A stretch of DNA of 64,000 bases from Tundrisphaera sp051175315 (lineage in GTDB: Bacteria > Planctomycetota > Planctomycetia > Isosphaerales > Isosphaeraceae): contig NZ_CP195100.1 in the NCBI RefSeq assembly GCF_051175315.1, positions 5,456,001 to 5,520,000 on the forward strand. The letters run 5' to 3'. The position numbers and the translations under genes are program-made. Below are positions 48,319-59,382 of this stretch, one piece after another. The notes beneath the pieces were generated by a model. The model saw only the letters and a program-made list of their open reading frames with translations, did no database searches and was not told where the DNA came from. Within the stretch, counting starts at the first letter, position 1, and each line of letters starts with the position of its first letter.

Positions 48319-49431
48319 ATGCGACGCGAGATCACGAAGGGGCGGGCGCTGGCGAATGCCGGCTTCGTGGTGGTCGCCCTGGCGATGGCCGGATATGGCC
48401 TGCGGCAGATGGCCGGTCGCGCCTGGGCCTGGCAGCCCACCTTCCGGGTGAGCGCCGGGTTCGCCACGATCGGCGGGCTGGAGGTCGGGGCCAAGGTCCG
48501 GGTCCAGGGGATCGATGCCGGCGTGGTCGAGGCGATCGTCCCGCCGCCCACGCCGGGCGCGGAGGTCGGGCTGGTGTTCCGGGTCGATGACCGGCTCCGG
48601 AGCCTGGTGCGGTCGGATGCCCGGGTCCGGATCGTCCCCCAGGGGGTGATCGGGGCCAAGGTCGTCGAGATCGTCCCCGGGCGGCCCGACGCCCCCGCCC
48701 TGGCCGACGGATCGCGCCTGGCCGCCGAGCCGGCCATCGAGATCGCCGACATCCTCCGCGATGCCCGATCCGCGATCGGCCGGGTCGATGCCGCGGCGCA
48801 GGCCGCCGAGAAGGGGCTGGGGGAAGTGGGCGCCATCGCGGCCACGATCCGCGAGGGGAAGGGATCGCTGGGCAAGCTGGTCCAGGACGACGAGGCGTAT
48901 CGCAAGCTGATCGCGTTGTCCGAGCACGGGACCAAGACGATCGACGACCTCGACGAGAACCTGGCGGCGCTCAAGGGGACCTGGCCCCTGTCGCGCTATT
49001 TCGACGGCCGGGGCTTCGCCGATCGCGACAAGATCCTGTTCAAGCCCGGCGCCGAGCGGGAAAGCCGCATCCTCGGGGCCGACGACCTGTTCGAGCGCGG
49101 GCGATCGGTGCTGACGGCCGGCGGCCGGTCGCGGCTCGACGGCGTCGCCGCCTGGTTCCAGAAGGCCAAGCGGCCGAAATCGGAACTCGTCATCGCAGCG
49201 TTCACCGACGATCGGGCCGACCCCGACCTGGCCCAGATCCTCACCCAGGAGCAGGCCGAGGCGGTCAAGAATTACCTCGTGTCGAAGCACGGGATCGACG
49301 TCAACGGGTGGTTCGGCACGCGCAAAATCGCCGCCGTCGGCTTCGGCGCGGAGCCGCCCCGGTCGGCCCTGGCCCAGGGGGGCGGCCCCCCGCGCCGGGT
49401 CGAGGTCATCCTGTTCACGCCGCAAGCGTGA
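48319..49431 (+). CDS. MCE (MlaD-like) protein fused to an OmpA-like domain
   Basis: A 370-residue protein. Residues about 8-32 form an N-terminal membrane anchor. Residues about 38-115 are an MCE domain (VSAGFATIGGLEVGAKVRVQGIDAGVV, then VRIVPQGVIGAKVVEI). Residues about 140-240 form a helical linker. The last 110 residues match an OmpA-like peptidoglycan-binding domain: LTAGGRSRLDGVAAWFQ, FTDDRADPDLAQILTQEQAEAV, PPRRVEVILF, with the Asp and Arg used to bind diaminopimelate. MCE proteins carry lipids across the envelope, but no MlaE/MlaF genes are next to it. ATG 48319 has GAGGG. Confidence 0.85.
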   Translation: MRREITKGRALANAGFVVVALAMAGYGLRQMAGRAWAWQPTFRVSAGFATIGGLEVGAKVRVQGIDAGVVEAIVPPPTPGAEVGLVFRVDDRLRSLVRSDARVRIVPQGVIGAKVVEIVPGRPDAPALADGSRLAAEPAIEIADILRDARSAIGRVDAAAQAAEKGLGEVGAIAATIREGKGSLGKLVQDDEAYRKLIALSEHGTKTIDDLDENLAALKGTWPLSRYFDGRGFADRDKILFKPGAERESRILGADDLFERGRSVLTAGGRSRLDGVAAWFQKAKRPKSELVIAAFTDDRADPDLAQILTQEQAEAVKNYLVSKHGIDVNGWFGTRKIAAVGFGAEPPRSALAQGGGPPRRVEVILFTPQA

Positions 49432-49534
49432 CCCGGGCGGCCGGGCCGGATCGTTGACGCACGGGCCCATGGGCCGTAGCCTGTGACACTCCGCCCGGCG
49501 TCGGGGCGTTCAACGACGGGGAGAGGGTCGATCC

Positions 49535-51223
<1,689 letters not shown>

Positions 51224-51239
51224 ACCAGGGCCCCCGACC

Positions 51240-52607
51240 ATGAAACGACCCCGCATCACCATCGCGTTGGTCATGATCCTGGTCGCGGCCTCGGCGGGGG
51301 TGTTCTCCATCGCCCAGAGATGGATGAGGACCGCGATCCGTCCCCCCCGGACCGCGATCGGCGACGTGCAGTACTACAACAACGCCATCCCTTCCGATGA
51401 CCTGAAGATCCGCATCGGGCCGAACACGTTCGCCATCGACTCGGTATCCCGCAACGACCGCGATGGGTCGATCCGGGTGGAGGACGGTCGCGGCTGGTGG
51501 AAGATCCCCCGGTCCACCCCCGAGACGGCCGCGATGAAGTCGTCGGCCCCCTGGCTCGACGTGGCCACGATCCGATTGGCCGGCGACCCCGATCGGATCG
51601 AGGTCGTCGAGCTTCGCGTGTTCGACTACGCGACGCGGACCTTGATCGGCAAGGATATGGACCACAATCACGGCTCCCGGCTGGTGTCGCCGGGCGTGTA
51701 TCAGATCTACCAGGTCGGGGCCTTGTTGCCCGCGGAGGTCGACGTCTGTCTCAGGGCGAGCAGCCACCCTCCGGGCGAGAAGATTTCACGCCTCGCGCCG
51801 AAGGTCGGGGCGACCGCCCCTTATGAGACGGGGACCCTCACGGTCGCCGAACTGCGCGGCGGCCATCCCGATTGGACGGAAGTGGAGGCGAGTCCCGACC
51901 CGTTGCATCCGGCGATCGCGTGGGGCGAAGATCCCCGGCCGAGGACGCACAAGAGCACGTTCGTGATCGATTGGGCGGGCAGTCCCGGCGTGTCCCCAGC
52001 CCAGGTGGTCGCGGTGGCCCGCGAAGGGCGGAGGGCTTACTGGCAACGACCGGGCTCCTTCGATTTCCTCGATTCCCACCGCATGGTCATCCCGATCGAC
52101 TTCGACCTGGACGAGATCGACCACCTGGAAATCCGACCCTATCGGCTCGCACGGTCCTTCTACTTCGAAGGCGTTAGGCTCCCGAAAGCGAGCACCAGGC
52201 CTTTCGCCGACCCCCCCGCCGTGACGGTCAAACTCGACGGTCGGCCGACGAAGCAGCGGCTCGCGGCATTCGACCCGATCCTGGTCGACCTGGAAGTTCG
52301 CCAGGATGGGGGCGGTTACATGAAAGGGGCCGACGACCACGGCCAGTACTTCCCCCCTCCCGACGAATCCCGCGGCCATCCGGGATTCCATGTGTTGGCC
52401 GACACGATCGGACTGATGCCGGACGGTTGGCGGCTCTCCCTCTTCGATCGCGGCGGGGAGGCCCTGCTGGGGCCTTACGATGCGAAGAACGGGAGCGGCC
52501 ATGCCAGCGCGTCCCGGTATCGTGCGAGCTGGGGCATCGAGGTCCCGCTGGAACGGTTGGGGTCGGCCGAAATCCGGTTCTCCACCCCGGCCCAGGTCCA
52601 CCCCTAA
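51240..52607 (+). CDS. Membrane-anchored protein of unknown function
   Basis: A 455-residue protein. One hydrophobic segment (IALVMILVAASAGVFSIA, about residues 8-25) is an uncleaved anchor or signal peptide. The rest is beta-rich, with no cysteine pattern or catalytic motif that I recognise (DVQYYNNAIPSDDLKIRIGPNTF, DRIEVVELRVFDYATRTL, EIDHLEIRPYRLARSFYFEG). The start is 16 bases after the kinase stop, so it is likely co-transcribed. Its stop overlaps the stop of the minus-strand GH38-like gene by 4 bases. Confidence 0.75.
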   Translation: MKRPRITIALVMILVAASAGVFSIAQRWMRTAIRPPRTAIGDVQYYNNAIPSDDLKIRIGPNTFAIDSVSRNDRDGSIRVEDGRGWWKIPRSTPETAAMKSSAPWLDVATIRLAGDPDRIEVVELRVFDYATRTLIGKDMDHNHGSRLVSPGVYQIYQVGALLPAEVDVCLRASSHPPGEKISRLAPKVGATAPYETGTLTVAELRGGHPDWTEVEASPDPLHPAIAWGEDPRPRTHKSTFVIDWAGSPGVSPAQVVAVAREGRRAYWQRPGSFDFLDSHRMVIPIDFDLDEIDHLEIRPYRLARSFYFEGVRLPKASTRPFADPPAVTVKLDGRPTKQRLAAFDPILVDLEVRQDGGGYMKGADDHGQYFPPPDESRGHPGFHVLADTIGLMPDGWRLSLFDRGGEALLGPYDAKNGSGHASASRYRASWGIEVPLERLGSAEIRFSTPAQVHP

Positions 52608-55558
52608 TCGGCGGTGTCCGAAATCTGGTCCTTCCGATGCCACGCCAGGGTGACGTCGACCCGCGCCAGCTCGTGCGGGGTGAGGTCGACCGGGATGGCG
52701 TCCCCCTCGACGAAGAGGTCGATGATGTGCTCGCCCTGGAAGTCGACGTGCGCCGCCCAGGCGGGGTCGCGGTAGGCGCGGAGGCGGCAGCGGGTCGGCT
52801 TGCCGGCGGTCTCCAGCAACGTCACAGTCACGCCCCAGCCCTTGCCCTCGTTGGAGTGGGGATTGAAGGCGACGGCGAGCACGGCGACCGACTTGTGATC
52901 GACCTGGAACAGCCAGCCCGAGGGGCCCGAACGCGGGAGGCCGGACTTGCTCGGGACCGCGGGCGCGGGGGCGATGAAGTCGAGGGCCGGCTGGAATGGG
53001 TGTTCCAGGTCGAGCGCCACGCCGAGCCGGAACGTCCGGGCCGACTCCCGACCGGCGATCAGGAGCGTGTCGAGCATCTTGGGGCCGTGGCGGCGGTGGT
53101 GGGCCAGCCCGCCGAACAGGAGCGTGGATCGACGGCCCCGGATCGCCAGGTCGATGGCGTCGGGCGTCTCCATCCGCTCCGCCTCGGTCGCGTGGGGGGC
53201 GAGCAACGACGTGCGGCGGAGGGTCGAGCCGGCGTCGGGCCAGGCCCAGCGGCAGGCGAGGTAATTCTCCCAGGGGTCGGCGGCGGCGACCCGTTCCAGC
53301 CAGGCGGGATCGAGGTCGGACAGGGTGATGTCGATCTCCAGCGTCGGCCGGCCGCTCCAGAGCCGGAACCTCTGCCGGAAGGAAGCCAATGCGCGGTTGT
53401 CGCGCGGGTCGTGGAGCGTGCCGGTCGTCGTGACCTGGGCCAGGGCCGGCCCGTTGTAGTCGACCTGCACCGATGCCCCACGCATCACGCTCGGCGCCGG
53501 CTTGCCGTCGGGACCGACCAGCCCGGCGATGGCGAGTTTCTGGGCGAGGCGGGGCGTCTCCTCGGTGCGGCCCCGGACCCCGCGCAGGCCGCCGGTGGCC
53601 GGGTCGATCAGGACGGCCATCGACTCGTTGCGGAGGACCTTGTCCTTGACCGAGACGCCGGGATCCCCGGCGGGTTTGCGGGCCGAGGATGGTTCCCTGG
53701 GCACCCAGGCATAGCCGAACGGGGGGACGTCGACCACGGCCATGACCCCGTCCTCGGTCATCTGGGCGGCGTGGATGGCCCCCTCCGGCGCGAGCGTGCT
53801 CGCGGCGTCGGGCAGGACGACCGCGACCCGGCGGGCGATCCCCAAAGGGTTCAGCACCACGAAGCCCGGCGGGCCCTGGTGGGCCTGGCCGACGATCGCG
53901 CGGGCGAGATCCTCAGCATCGGTCTGATAACGGACATCGAGCGTCTCTGCCACCACATCGGGCCGGGACGTCTCGACCGCCTCCTCCAGCCCTTCCAACG
54001 CACCGGGCGTGGGCGGGGTTGGGGTTTCGTCGGCCGCGGGCTCCGGCGACGGATGCCTGGTCCCTTCCAGGACCGCGTCGGCCAGGGCTTCGAACACGGC
54101 CGTGGCATCGAACCGGGCGCGTCGTCGGTGGTGCTCGGCGCGGGCCGAGATCGGCGCGGGGTCCCCCTTGGCCACGGCCTGCGCCAGGTAGGCGGGGGCC
54201 AGGTCGTCGAGCTTCGGCGTCAGGACCTCGTACGGGCGATCGGAGTGGTGGAAGAAGTCGTTGGCGGTGACCCAGCGCGAGAGCACCGGCGAGTAGGCGG
54301 CCACCCGGCGGAAGTCGCGATACCAGGGGGCGACCTGGTCCGGCCAGTGGGCCAGTCCGATCACCGCGACCTGGTATTCCCGCATCGATCGGCCGATCCG
54401 CCAGGCGAGCCTCGCCCCTTCGACGGGGCGGTCGGCGGCGATCGGGGGGCGGGTCATGGCTTCCAGGGCCGACCCGTCGGGCGATTCCCAGGTCCTTTTC
54501 GACTCGATCGGGATCGGGAACTTGCCGGAGTCGAGGGCGACATAGGAGGCGTACTTGAGGCCGAAGCGCCGGGCGATCTGGGGGATCTGGTCGTGGAGGC
54601 CGTAGCGGCGGCGGGCGAACGTCTCGACGTTGCGGCCTTCCAGGTGCTCGCGGTAACCCTGGGAACCCCGGTCGTACTGCCAGAGGACCGAGCCCCAGGG
54701 GGCGAACGGCTCGTCGATCTCGGACCAGGTCCCGCCGGCCACGTCGAGCCAGCCCTCGGTGATCGCCTCGCGGACCCGCGCGATGGTGTCGGGCTCGCGC
54801 CGGGCCAGGACGTCGATGGCCAGGGCCGGGGCCACCAGGGTGACGGGGGCGCGGGCGTCGAGCAGGTCTTCCAGGGCCCGGGGGGCGGTGGCGGGATCGA
54901 GCAAGCAGAGGTCGAGGATGTAGGCTTCGGTCGGGAAGATCCGCTCGCGCGCCTGGGTCAGCAGCTCGAATCCCGCCCGGAGCCGATTGGTCGCGCCGTT
55001 GGCATCGCCGGCGACCCAGGCCCTGGCCCCGCCCATGATCTCCCGGGCCAGGCTGGTCCGGTCGAGCAGGTCCACGTGATCCATCGCCACCGAGAGGTCG
55101 CGGAGCCAGCGCTGGGCCGAGCCGAGGGCGAGGAAATCGAGCGCCACCGGGTCATCCAGGGCCACGCCCGGCGCCGGGATCCCGGCCTGCTCCAGCAGGG
55201 AGGCGATCAGGGCGACGCGATCCCCGTCCAGGACCTCGGCCAGCGGGACGGCATTCTCCTCGGCCTGATCCCGATAGGCCGGCGCGAGCTGGCCAAGATG
55301 GCCGGCGACGATCCGGACCTCGCCGGGCGAAGGATCGGACGGATAGGCGAGTTCTTCCAGCCGCGGCAGATCGTCCGAGGCGGCCAGGAGCGCCGGATGC
55401 CACGGCGCCGACGCGGCGGCCCAGGCCAGGGTGGCGGCCTGGTCGGTCATCTCGGGGGCCGGCTCGTGGCCGTCGCCGTCGATCATGACGACGAAGCGGA
55501 GGGGGCGGGCGTCCGGGGCTGATTCGGTCACGGCACTCGGCAGTTCGGTCGATTCCAT
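52604..55558 (-). CDS. GH38-like (alpha-mannosidase family) protein with altered active site
   Basis: A 984-residue protein. About residues 270-370 match the GH38 alpha-mannosidase core: WLDVAGGTWSEIDEPF, WGSVLWQYDRGSQGYREH, QIPQIARRFGLKYASYVAL, and PDGSALEAMTRPP. The nucleophile position of the usual PD-x-FG motif reads RRRYG (R316-G320), and the N-terminal HxHxD-type zinc pair is not seen. The C-terminal 450 residues are beta-sandwich-like (VVLNPLGIARRVAVVLP, FRQRFRLWSGRPTLEIDITLSDLDP). It may be a binding or catalytically altered member. ATG 55558 is used, with a modest ribosome site. Confidence 0.78.
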   Translation of the reverse strand: MESTELPSAVTESAPDARPLRFVVMIDGDGHEPAPEMTDQAATLAWAAASAPWHPALLAASDDLPRLEELAYPSDPSPGEVRIVAGHLGQLAPAYRDQAEENAVPLAEVLDGDRVALIASLLEQAGIPAPGVALDDPVALDFLALGSAQRWLRDLSVAMDHVDLLDRTSLAREIMGGARAWVAGDANGATNRLRAGFELLTQARERIFPTEAYILDLCLLDPATAPRALEDLLDARAPVTLVAPALAIDVLARREPDTIARVREAITEGWLDVAGGTWSEIDEPFAPWGSVLWQYDRGSQGYREHLEGRNVETFARRRYGLHDQIPQIARRFGLKYASYVALDSGKFPIPIESKRTWESPDGSALEAMTRPPIAADRPVEGARLAWRIGRSMREYQVAVIGLAHWPDQVAPWYRDFRRVAAYSPVLSRWVTANDFFHHSDRPYEVLTPKLDDLAPAYLAQAVAKGDPAPISARAEHHRRRARFDATAVFEALADAVLEGTRHPSPEPAADETPTPPTPGALEGLEEAVETSRPDVVAETLDVRYQTDAEDLARAIVGQAHQGPPGFVVLNPLGIARRVAVVLPDAASTLAPEGAIHAAQMTEDGVMAVVDVPPFGYAWVPREPSSARKPAGDPGVSVKDKVLRNESMAVLIDPATGGLRGVRGRTEETPRLAQKLAIAGLVGPDGKPAPSVMRGASVQVDYNGPALAQVTTTGTLHDPRDNRALASFRQRFRLWSGRPTLEIDITLSDLDPAWLERVAAADPWENYLACRWAWPDAGSTLRRTSLLAPHATEAERMETPDAIDLAIRGRRSTLLFGGLAHHRRHGPKMLDTLLIAGRESARTFRLGVALDLEHPFQPALDFIAPAPAVPSKSGLPRSGPSGWLFQVDHKSVAVLAVAFNPHSNEGKGWGVTVTLLETAGKPTRCRLRAYRDPAWAAHVDFQGEHIIDLFVEGDAIPVDLTPHELARVDVTLAWHRKDQISDTAD

Positions 55559-55591
55559 CCGCGCGACTCTCTTTCTCTCGAACGGCGACGG

Positions 55592-56311
55592 TCAGGACCC
55601 GAGCGCGGATTTCAACTCTTGGACCTCGTCGGACAGCCGGCGGACGGCCTCCCGCAGCGCATCGACCTCGGAACGCAGGGCCGCCAGCTCGGCCGAGGGC
55701 GCGGCGGACGCCTCCGCCCGGGGGGCCGGTCGGGCCGGCCGGTCGGGCTCGTCGGGGGCATCGACGACGTTGGCATATTTGGCCCGCTCGCGGGCCAGGT
55801 CGTCGGGCCGGCCGAGGTTGTGGGTCACGACCACCCCGCGGCGGATCCCGGGCGGGGTCAGGGTGACGACCAGGTCCTTGGCGGCCAGGGAATCGAGCAC
55901 CGCCTGGAGCGCCGCCAGGTCGGGCAGCGGCTCCATCCGGCTGGCCCGGGCGCGGAGGTCGCCGACCGACTGGGCGCCGCGGAGCAGGAGCTCGGCCACC
56001 ACCGCCAGCTCGACCTTGCCGACCTTCAGCCAGTCGTACAGCGTGTGCTTCCAGCGGACCACCCGGCCGCCGGCCTCGACCATCACCACCGCCCCCTTCT
56101 TGCGGAGGCCCTGGAGGATGTCCTCGACGTCATCGGCGTCGAAGTTGGTGATCGGATCGCGGTTCGATTTCTGGTTCGAGCCGGTCACGATCGCGGCGAT
56201 CGTGAGCGGGTAATACTCGGGCGTCGTCTTGGCCTTCTCGACCAGCACACCCAGGACCCTCCGCTCGTGGGCGGTGAGCGGGACCCAGGATCTTTCGACC
56301 GGCGAATCCAT
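55592..56311 (-). CDS. yceH: YceH-like (DUF480) protein
   Basis: A 239-residue protein of the DUF480/YceH family, two winged-helix domains in tandem. LTAHERRVLGVLVEKAKTTPEYYPLTIAAIVTGSNQKSNRDP and ELLLRGAQSVGDLRARASRMEPLPDL are the two conserved wings. The C-terminal 40 residues form a coiled coil (LRSEVDALREAVRRLSDEVQELKS). The Ala/Pro linker between is longer than in E. coli YceH. ATG 56311 has GAGG. Cellular role is not established. It lies 33 bases before the GH38-like gene on the same strand. Confidence 0.9.
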   Translation of the reverse strand: MDSPVERSWVPLTAHERRVLGVLVEKAKTTPEYYPLTIAAIVTGSNQKSNRDPITNFDADDVEDILQGLRKKGAVVMVEAGGRVVRWKHTLYDWLKVGKVELAVVAELLLRGAQSVGDLRARASRMEPLPDLAALQAVLDSLAAKDLVVTLTPPGIRRGVVVTHNLGRPDDLARERAKYANVVDAPDEPDRPARPAPRAEASAAPSAELAALRSEVDALREAVRRLSDEVQELKSALGS

Positions 56312-56368
56312 GAGACCTCGGGCGGATCGGGGGCTTGGGTACGGGAAAGGTCGGGCCGTTGCCCCACC

Positions 56369-58102
56369 TCATGGGCGAGCCTCATCGTAGCCGCCTCCGG
56401 GGCGCTCCTCAAGCCGGAGGGTGTCCACGCGGAAGATCGCGATCGTCGCATCGTCCGTGTCGATCAGGGGGGACAGCCCTTCCAACGCCCGGAAGTAGCC
56501 CGGCGGCCCCCAGGGTCCCCAGAGCAACGAGGACGAGACGGCCAGATACCGCGTGGTCGCCGATAGCCGGGGCGGCAGGTCGGCGGGGGCATGGTTGGCG
56601 TCGATCGTATAGGTCCGGCCGACCACGCCGTAGTGCGCGGGGTCGGTGTCGCCGAAGTAGTAGAACGTGAGGTCTTGCAGCTCGGGCCGTCGTCGCTGGA
56701 GCGCCGCCAGTCCCCGCAGGCCCTGTCCCCAGTCGAGATTGGAATCGGAGAGGATGCGCCGCCCGCCGATCGGGCCGCCGGCCAGCCGGTTGAAATAGGA
56801 GAGTTCGTGGGGATGGATCAGCCCCACCGACAGGCCCATCCCGGCCACGCCCGCCCACTCGATCAGGCGTCGTTTGCGATCTCCTTCCGCCAGGGCCGAC
56901 ATCCAGACGATGGCGGGGACAGCGACCGGGAGCAAATAGCGGATCCCGTAATTCCGCTTCGAAGCCAGGGACGCGATCAGGAGGAAAAGCAAAACGACCG
57001 CGATCGGGAACCAGCCTCGGTCGCGCAACCGCCCCGCCCGATCGGCGGGATGGCGAGTGAATCCCCGGGCCAGGAACAGGAGGGCGACCGCGATCGGGAC
57101 CTTCACGGCCAGGGTCACCAGGTAATAGTAAGACCACCCGGCCTGCCGGGTCTCGCCCAGCAGGTAGCTGGGCCCTCCGTTCTTCTGGTGGGCCATCTGG
57201 ACGGCGAACGCCACCCAGTCCTGCGGGAATGAGCGATGCGCGAGCCAGCCGACCCAGGGCCGCAAGAAACCGGGGAGGCGGGCGGCGATCGCGGGGTGAT
57301 CGCCGCCGTGCGGGCTCAGCGGGATCGTCGCGAATCCGGTCAGCACCAGGTTGATGGCCGCCATCGCCGCGACGAAGCCGAGCATCCCCCGGAACACGAC
57401 CCCGAGCGACGCGAGCCGGCCCGGCGCAGGTTCGCCGCGGGCCGCCGAGAAGCGGAGGTCGAGCCACCAGAGGACGGCCAGGATCGGCGGGATCAGGACC
57501 GCCGTGAACTTGCACGACCAGGCCAGCCCGGACAGCACGGCGCCCGCCCAGAAGGCACACCGGTCGCCGTCGCGGAGGAACCGCCAGAACGCGGCGAACC
57601 CGCCCGCCGAGGCGGCCACCAGGGGCATCTCCATCGTGGACAGGGCGCCGTGGGCGAGCAGGTTCGGGCTCAGGGCGAACAGGAACGCCGCCAGGGACAT
57701 GGCTCGCGGGCCATACAGGCGTCGCGCCCACCAGGCCGTGGCGAGCAACGCGACCGCCGCGATCCAGAGCGACCCGAGCCGGACGACCGGCAAGAGCCGG
57801 GCCTGGTGGCCGATCGGATCATCGATCCAGTCGCCGCGGCCGAGCTGATCGAGGAGGTACAGGGTCGGGGCCTGCTGGATCTTCCAGAATGTGAGGGGAG
57901 AGCCCATGCGGGCGATCTCTGCCTGCTCCCCGGTCCTCCACCAATGGGCGGCGACCCGGAGGTAGGTCGTCTCGTCGTAGGTGGCGGAGCTTCGGCCCGC
58001 CTGGTCGGCCATCAGGGCCAGCATGATGACCAGGGCCAGGAGGACGGCCAGGCGGCAGGGCCAGGGGGTGGGCGTCCGGTCGGGTCGGTCAGTTTCACCC
58101 AT
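56369..58102 (-). CDS. GT39/ArnT-like integral membrane glycosyltransferase
   Basis: A 577-residue protein with about 10-12 hydrophobic segments. The first periplasmic loop after the N-terminal helix has DETTYLRVAAHWW, the acidic site of polyprenyl-phosphate-dependent (GT-C) glycosyltransferases. LFALSPNLLAHGALSTMEMPLVA and SLASKRNYGIRYLLPVAVP are typical GT39/PMT-family loops. The last 130 residues form a soluble periplasmic domain (FYYFGDTDPAHYGVVG). It would transfer a sugar from a lipid carrier to a protein or lipid outside the membrane. ATG 58102 has GGGAGG. The oxidoreductase gene ends 24 bases upstream. Confidence 0.86.
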   Translation of the reverse strand: MGETDRPDRTPTPWPCRLAVLLALVIMLALMADQAGRSSATYDETTYLRVAAHWWRTGEQAEIARMGSPLTFWKIQQAPTLYLLDQLGRGDWIDDPIGHQARLLPVVRLGSLWIAAVALLATAWWARRLYGPRAMSLAAFLFALSPNLLAHGALSTMEMPLVAASAGGFAAFWRFLRDGDRCAFWAGAVLSGLAWSCKFTAVLIPPILAVLWWLDLRFSAARGEPAPGRLASLGVVFRGMLGFVAAMAAINLVLTGFATIPLSPHGGDHPAIAARLPGFLRPWVGWLAHRSFPQDWVAFAVQMAHQKNGGPSYLLGETRQAGWSYYYLVTLAVKVPIAVALLFLARGFTRHPADRAGRLRDRGWFPIAVVLLFLLIASLASKRNYGIRYLLPVAVPAIVWMSALAEGDRKRRLIEWAGVAGMGLSVGLIHPHELSYFNRLAGGPIGGRRILSDSNLDWGQGLRGLAALQRRRPELQDLTFYYFGDTDPAHYGVVGRTYTIDANHAPADLPPRLSATTRYLAVSSSLLWGPWGPPGYFRALEGLSPLIDTDDATIAIFRVDTLRLEERPGGGYDEARP

Positions 58103-58126
58103 CGAGGAAGCCTCCCGGCCGGGGGG

Positions 58127-59218
58127 TCAGCGGGGGCGGGCGGCCTCGATCCGGCGTCCGTCGTGGCGGCTCTGGCGGAGTGCCCCGATCAGCCGGGCCA
58201 CCGCCAGGGCATCGTCCCAGCCGGGGGCCAGCGAGGGCTCGCCCCGGACGAGCCGGAGGAAATGATCGTTGAGGACCTCCCCGACCGACGGCTCCATCGG
58301 GAGGCGTTCCTGGTGGGTCCCGCTCTCGTCGGTCCAGTGGATCCTGTCGGGCATCTCCAGCCAGGCCACCCCCCGTTCCGCGTAGACCTGGATGCCGGGC
58401 GGGGGGAGGAACTTGGCTGCGTCGCCCCACGGGCCGCGATGATACTTGCCGACCGACACCTGGGCCGCGGCCCCCCCGGCGAATTCGAGGAGGAACGTCT
58501 CGTAATCGGGGTCGGGGCCGATGGCGTTGCCCTGCCCCGGATCGCCCGGGAAGATCACGCCGCCCCAGCCCTGAACCGACACCGGCTCGGACTGGAACAC
58601 GAACCGGCACCAGGCGAGCAGGTAGCTGCCCGGGTCGATCAGGAGCGAGTTGGGGGCGATCTGGGTGGACGGGCCGGGCTGGCTCGATCGATCGAAGGCG
58701 GATAACCGGCTCTTGGAGACGACCAGCCGGGGCGCGCCGATCCGGGTGGCGATCAGCTCGCGGAGGCGGAGCGACGCCGGGTAGAACCGCCGGGCGAACT
58801 CCGGCATGAACGCAACCCCGCTCGCCCGGATCCGCGCGTCGAGACGATCGATCTCGTCGGGGTCGCTGGCCAGGGGCAGGGCGCAGTAGATCGGCTTGCC
58901 CGCGGCGGCGGCCAGGTCGATGGCGTGGAGGCCGAACCACTGGGGCGCCAGCAGGTAGACGGCGTCCACATCCGGCCGATCGATCAGCTCGGACAGCCCG
59001 GTCAGGGCCGCCGCGCCGAGCTGGGCGGCCTCAAGCTCCGCGCGCCGGGCGACCTGATCGTAGACGGCGGTGACCCGGAATCGGTCGGCCATCCGCGCCA
59101 GGGCGGGCTTATGCCGGGCTTCCCAGAGTCGCCCCAGGCCGATCACGCCGATCCGGAGTCGGCCGCTTCCAGGTCGGATCAACTCCGCCTCCGCCCGCGC
59201 CTTGCGTTTGTCGATCAC
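58127..59218 (-). CDS. Gfo/Idh/MocA-family oxidoreductase
   Basis: A 363-residue NAD(P)-dependent dehydrogenase of the Gfo/Idh/MocA family. RIGVIGLGRLWEARHKPAL (about residues 21-39) is the Rossmann loop. VDAVYLLAPQWFGLHAIDLAAAAGKPIYCALPLA is the usual second half, although the common EKP Lys motif is replaced by CALP, so catalysis may be changed. The C-terminal alpha/beta domain has FMPEFARRFYPASLRLRELI and GGAAAQVSVGKYHRG. GTG 59218 is the start. No signal peptide, unlike many planctomycete homologues. Substrate unknown; it is paired with the GT39-like gene. Confidence 0.85.
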   Translation of the reverse strand: MIDKRKARAEAELIRPGSGRLRIGVIGLGRLWEARHKPALARMADRFRVTAVYDQVARRAELEAAQLGAAALTGLSELIDRPDVDAVYLLAPQWFGLHAIDLAAAAGKPIYCALPLASDPDEIDRLDARIRASGVAFMPEFARRFYPASLRLRELIATRIGAPRLVVSKSRLSAFDRSSQPGPSTQIAPNSLLIDPGSYLLAWCRFVFQSEPVSVQGWGGVIFPGDPGQGNAIGPDPDYETFLLEFAGGAAAQVSVGKYHRGPWGDAAKFLPPPGIQVYAERGVAWLEMPDRIHWTDESGTHQERLPMEPSVGEVLNDHFLRLVRGEPSLAPGWDDALAVARLIGALRQSRHDGRRIEAARPR

Positions 59219-59382
59219 CCCGATCAGCCGGCATCCCAGAACCTGCAGGCTACCAGGTCGCTTCGAAAACGGCCAGCCATCGCCGACAGCCGGGGCGGCG
59301 AACCGCGAGTTGAACCGGCCCGCGAGACATCGCGTATAATGACCAGGGGGGTGTCCCCGTCCTTCGGGCCCAGAGGTCGCGC

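Noticed and set aside
52427..55522. Long plus-strand frame opposite the GH38-like gene
   Set aside because: Composition is Gly/Asp/Val/Arg-rich with no domain; the minus-strand frame shows clear family motifs.
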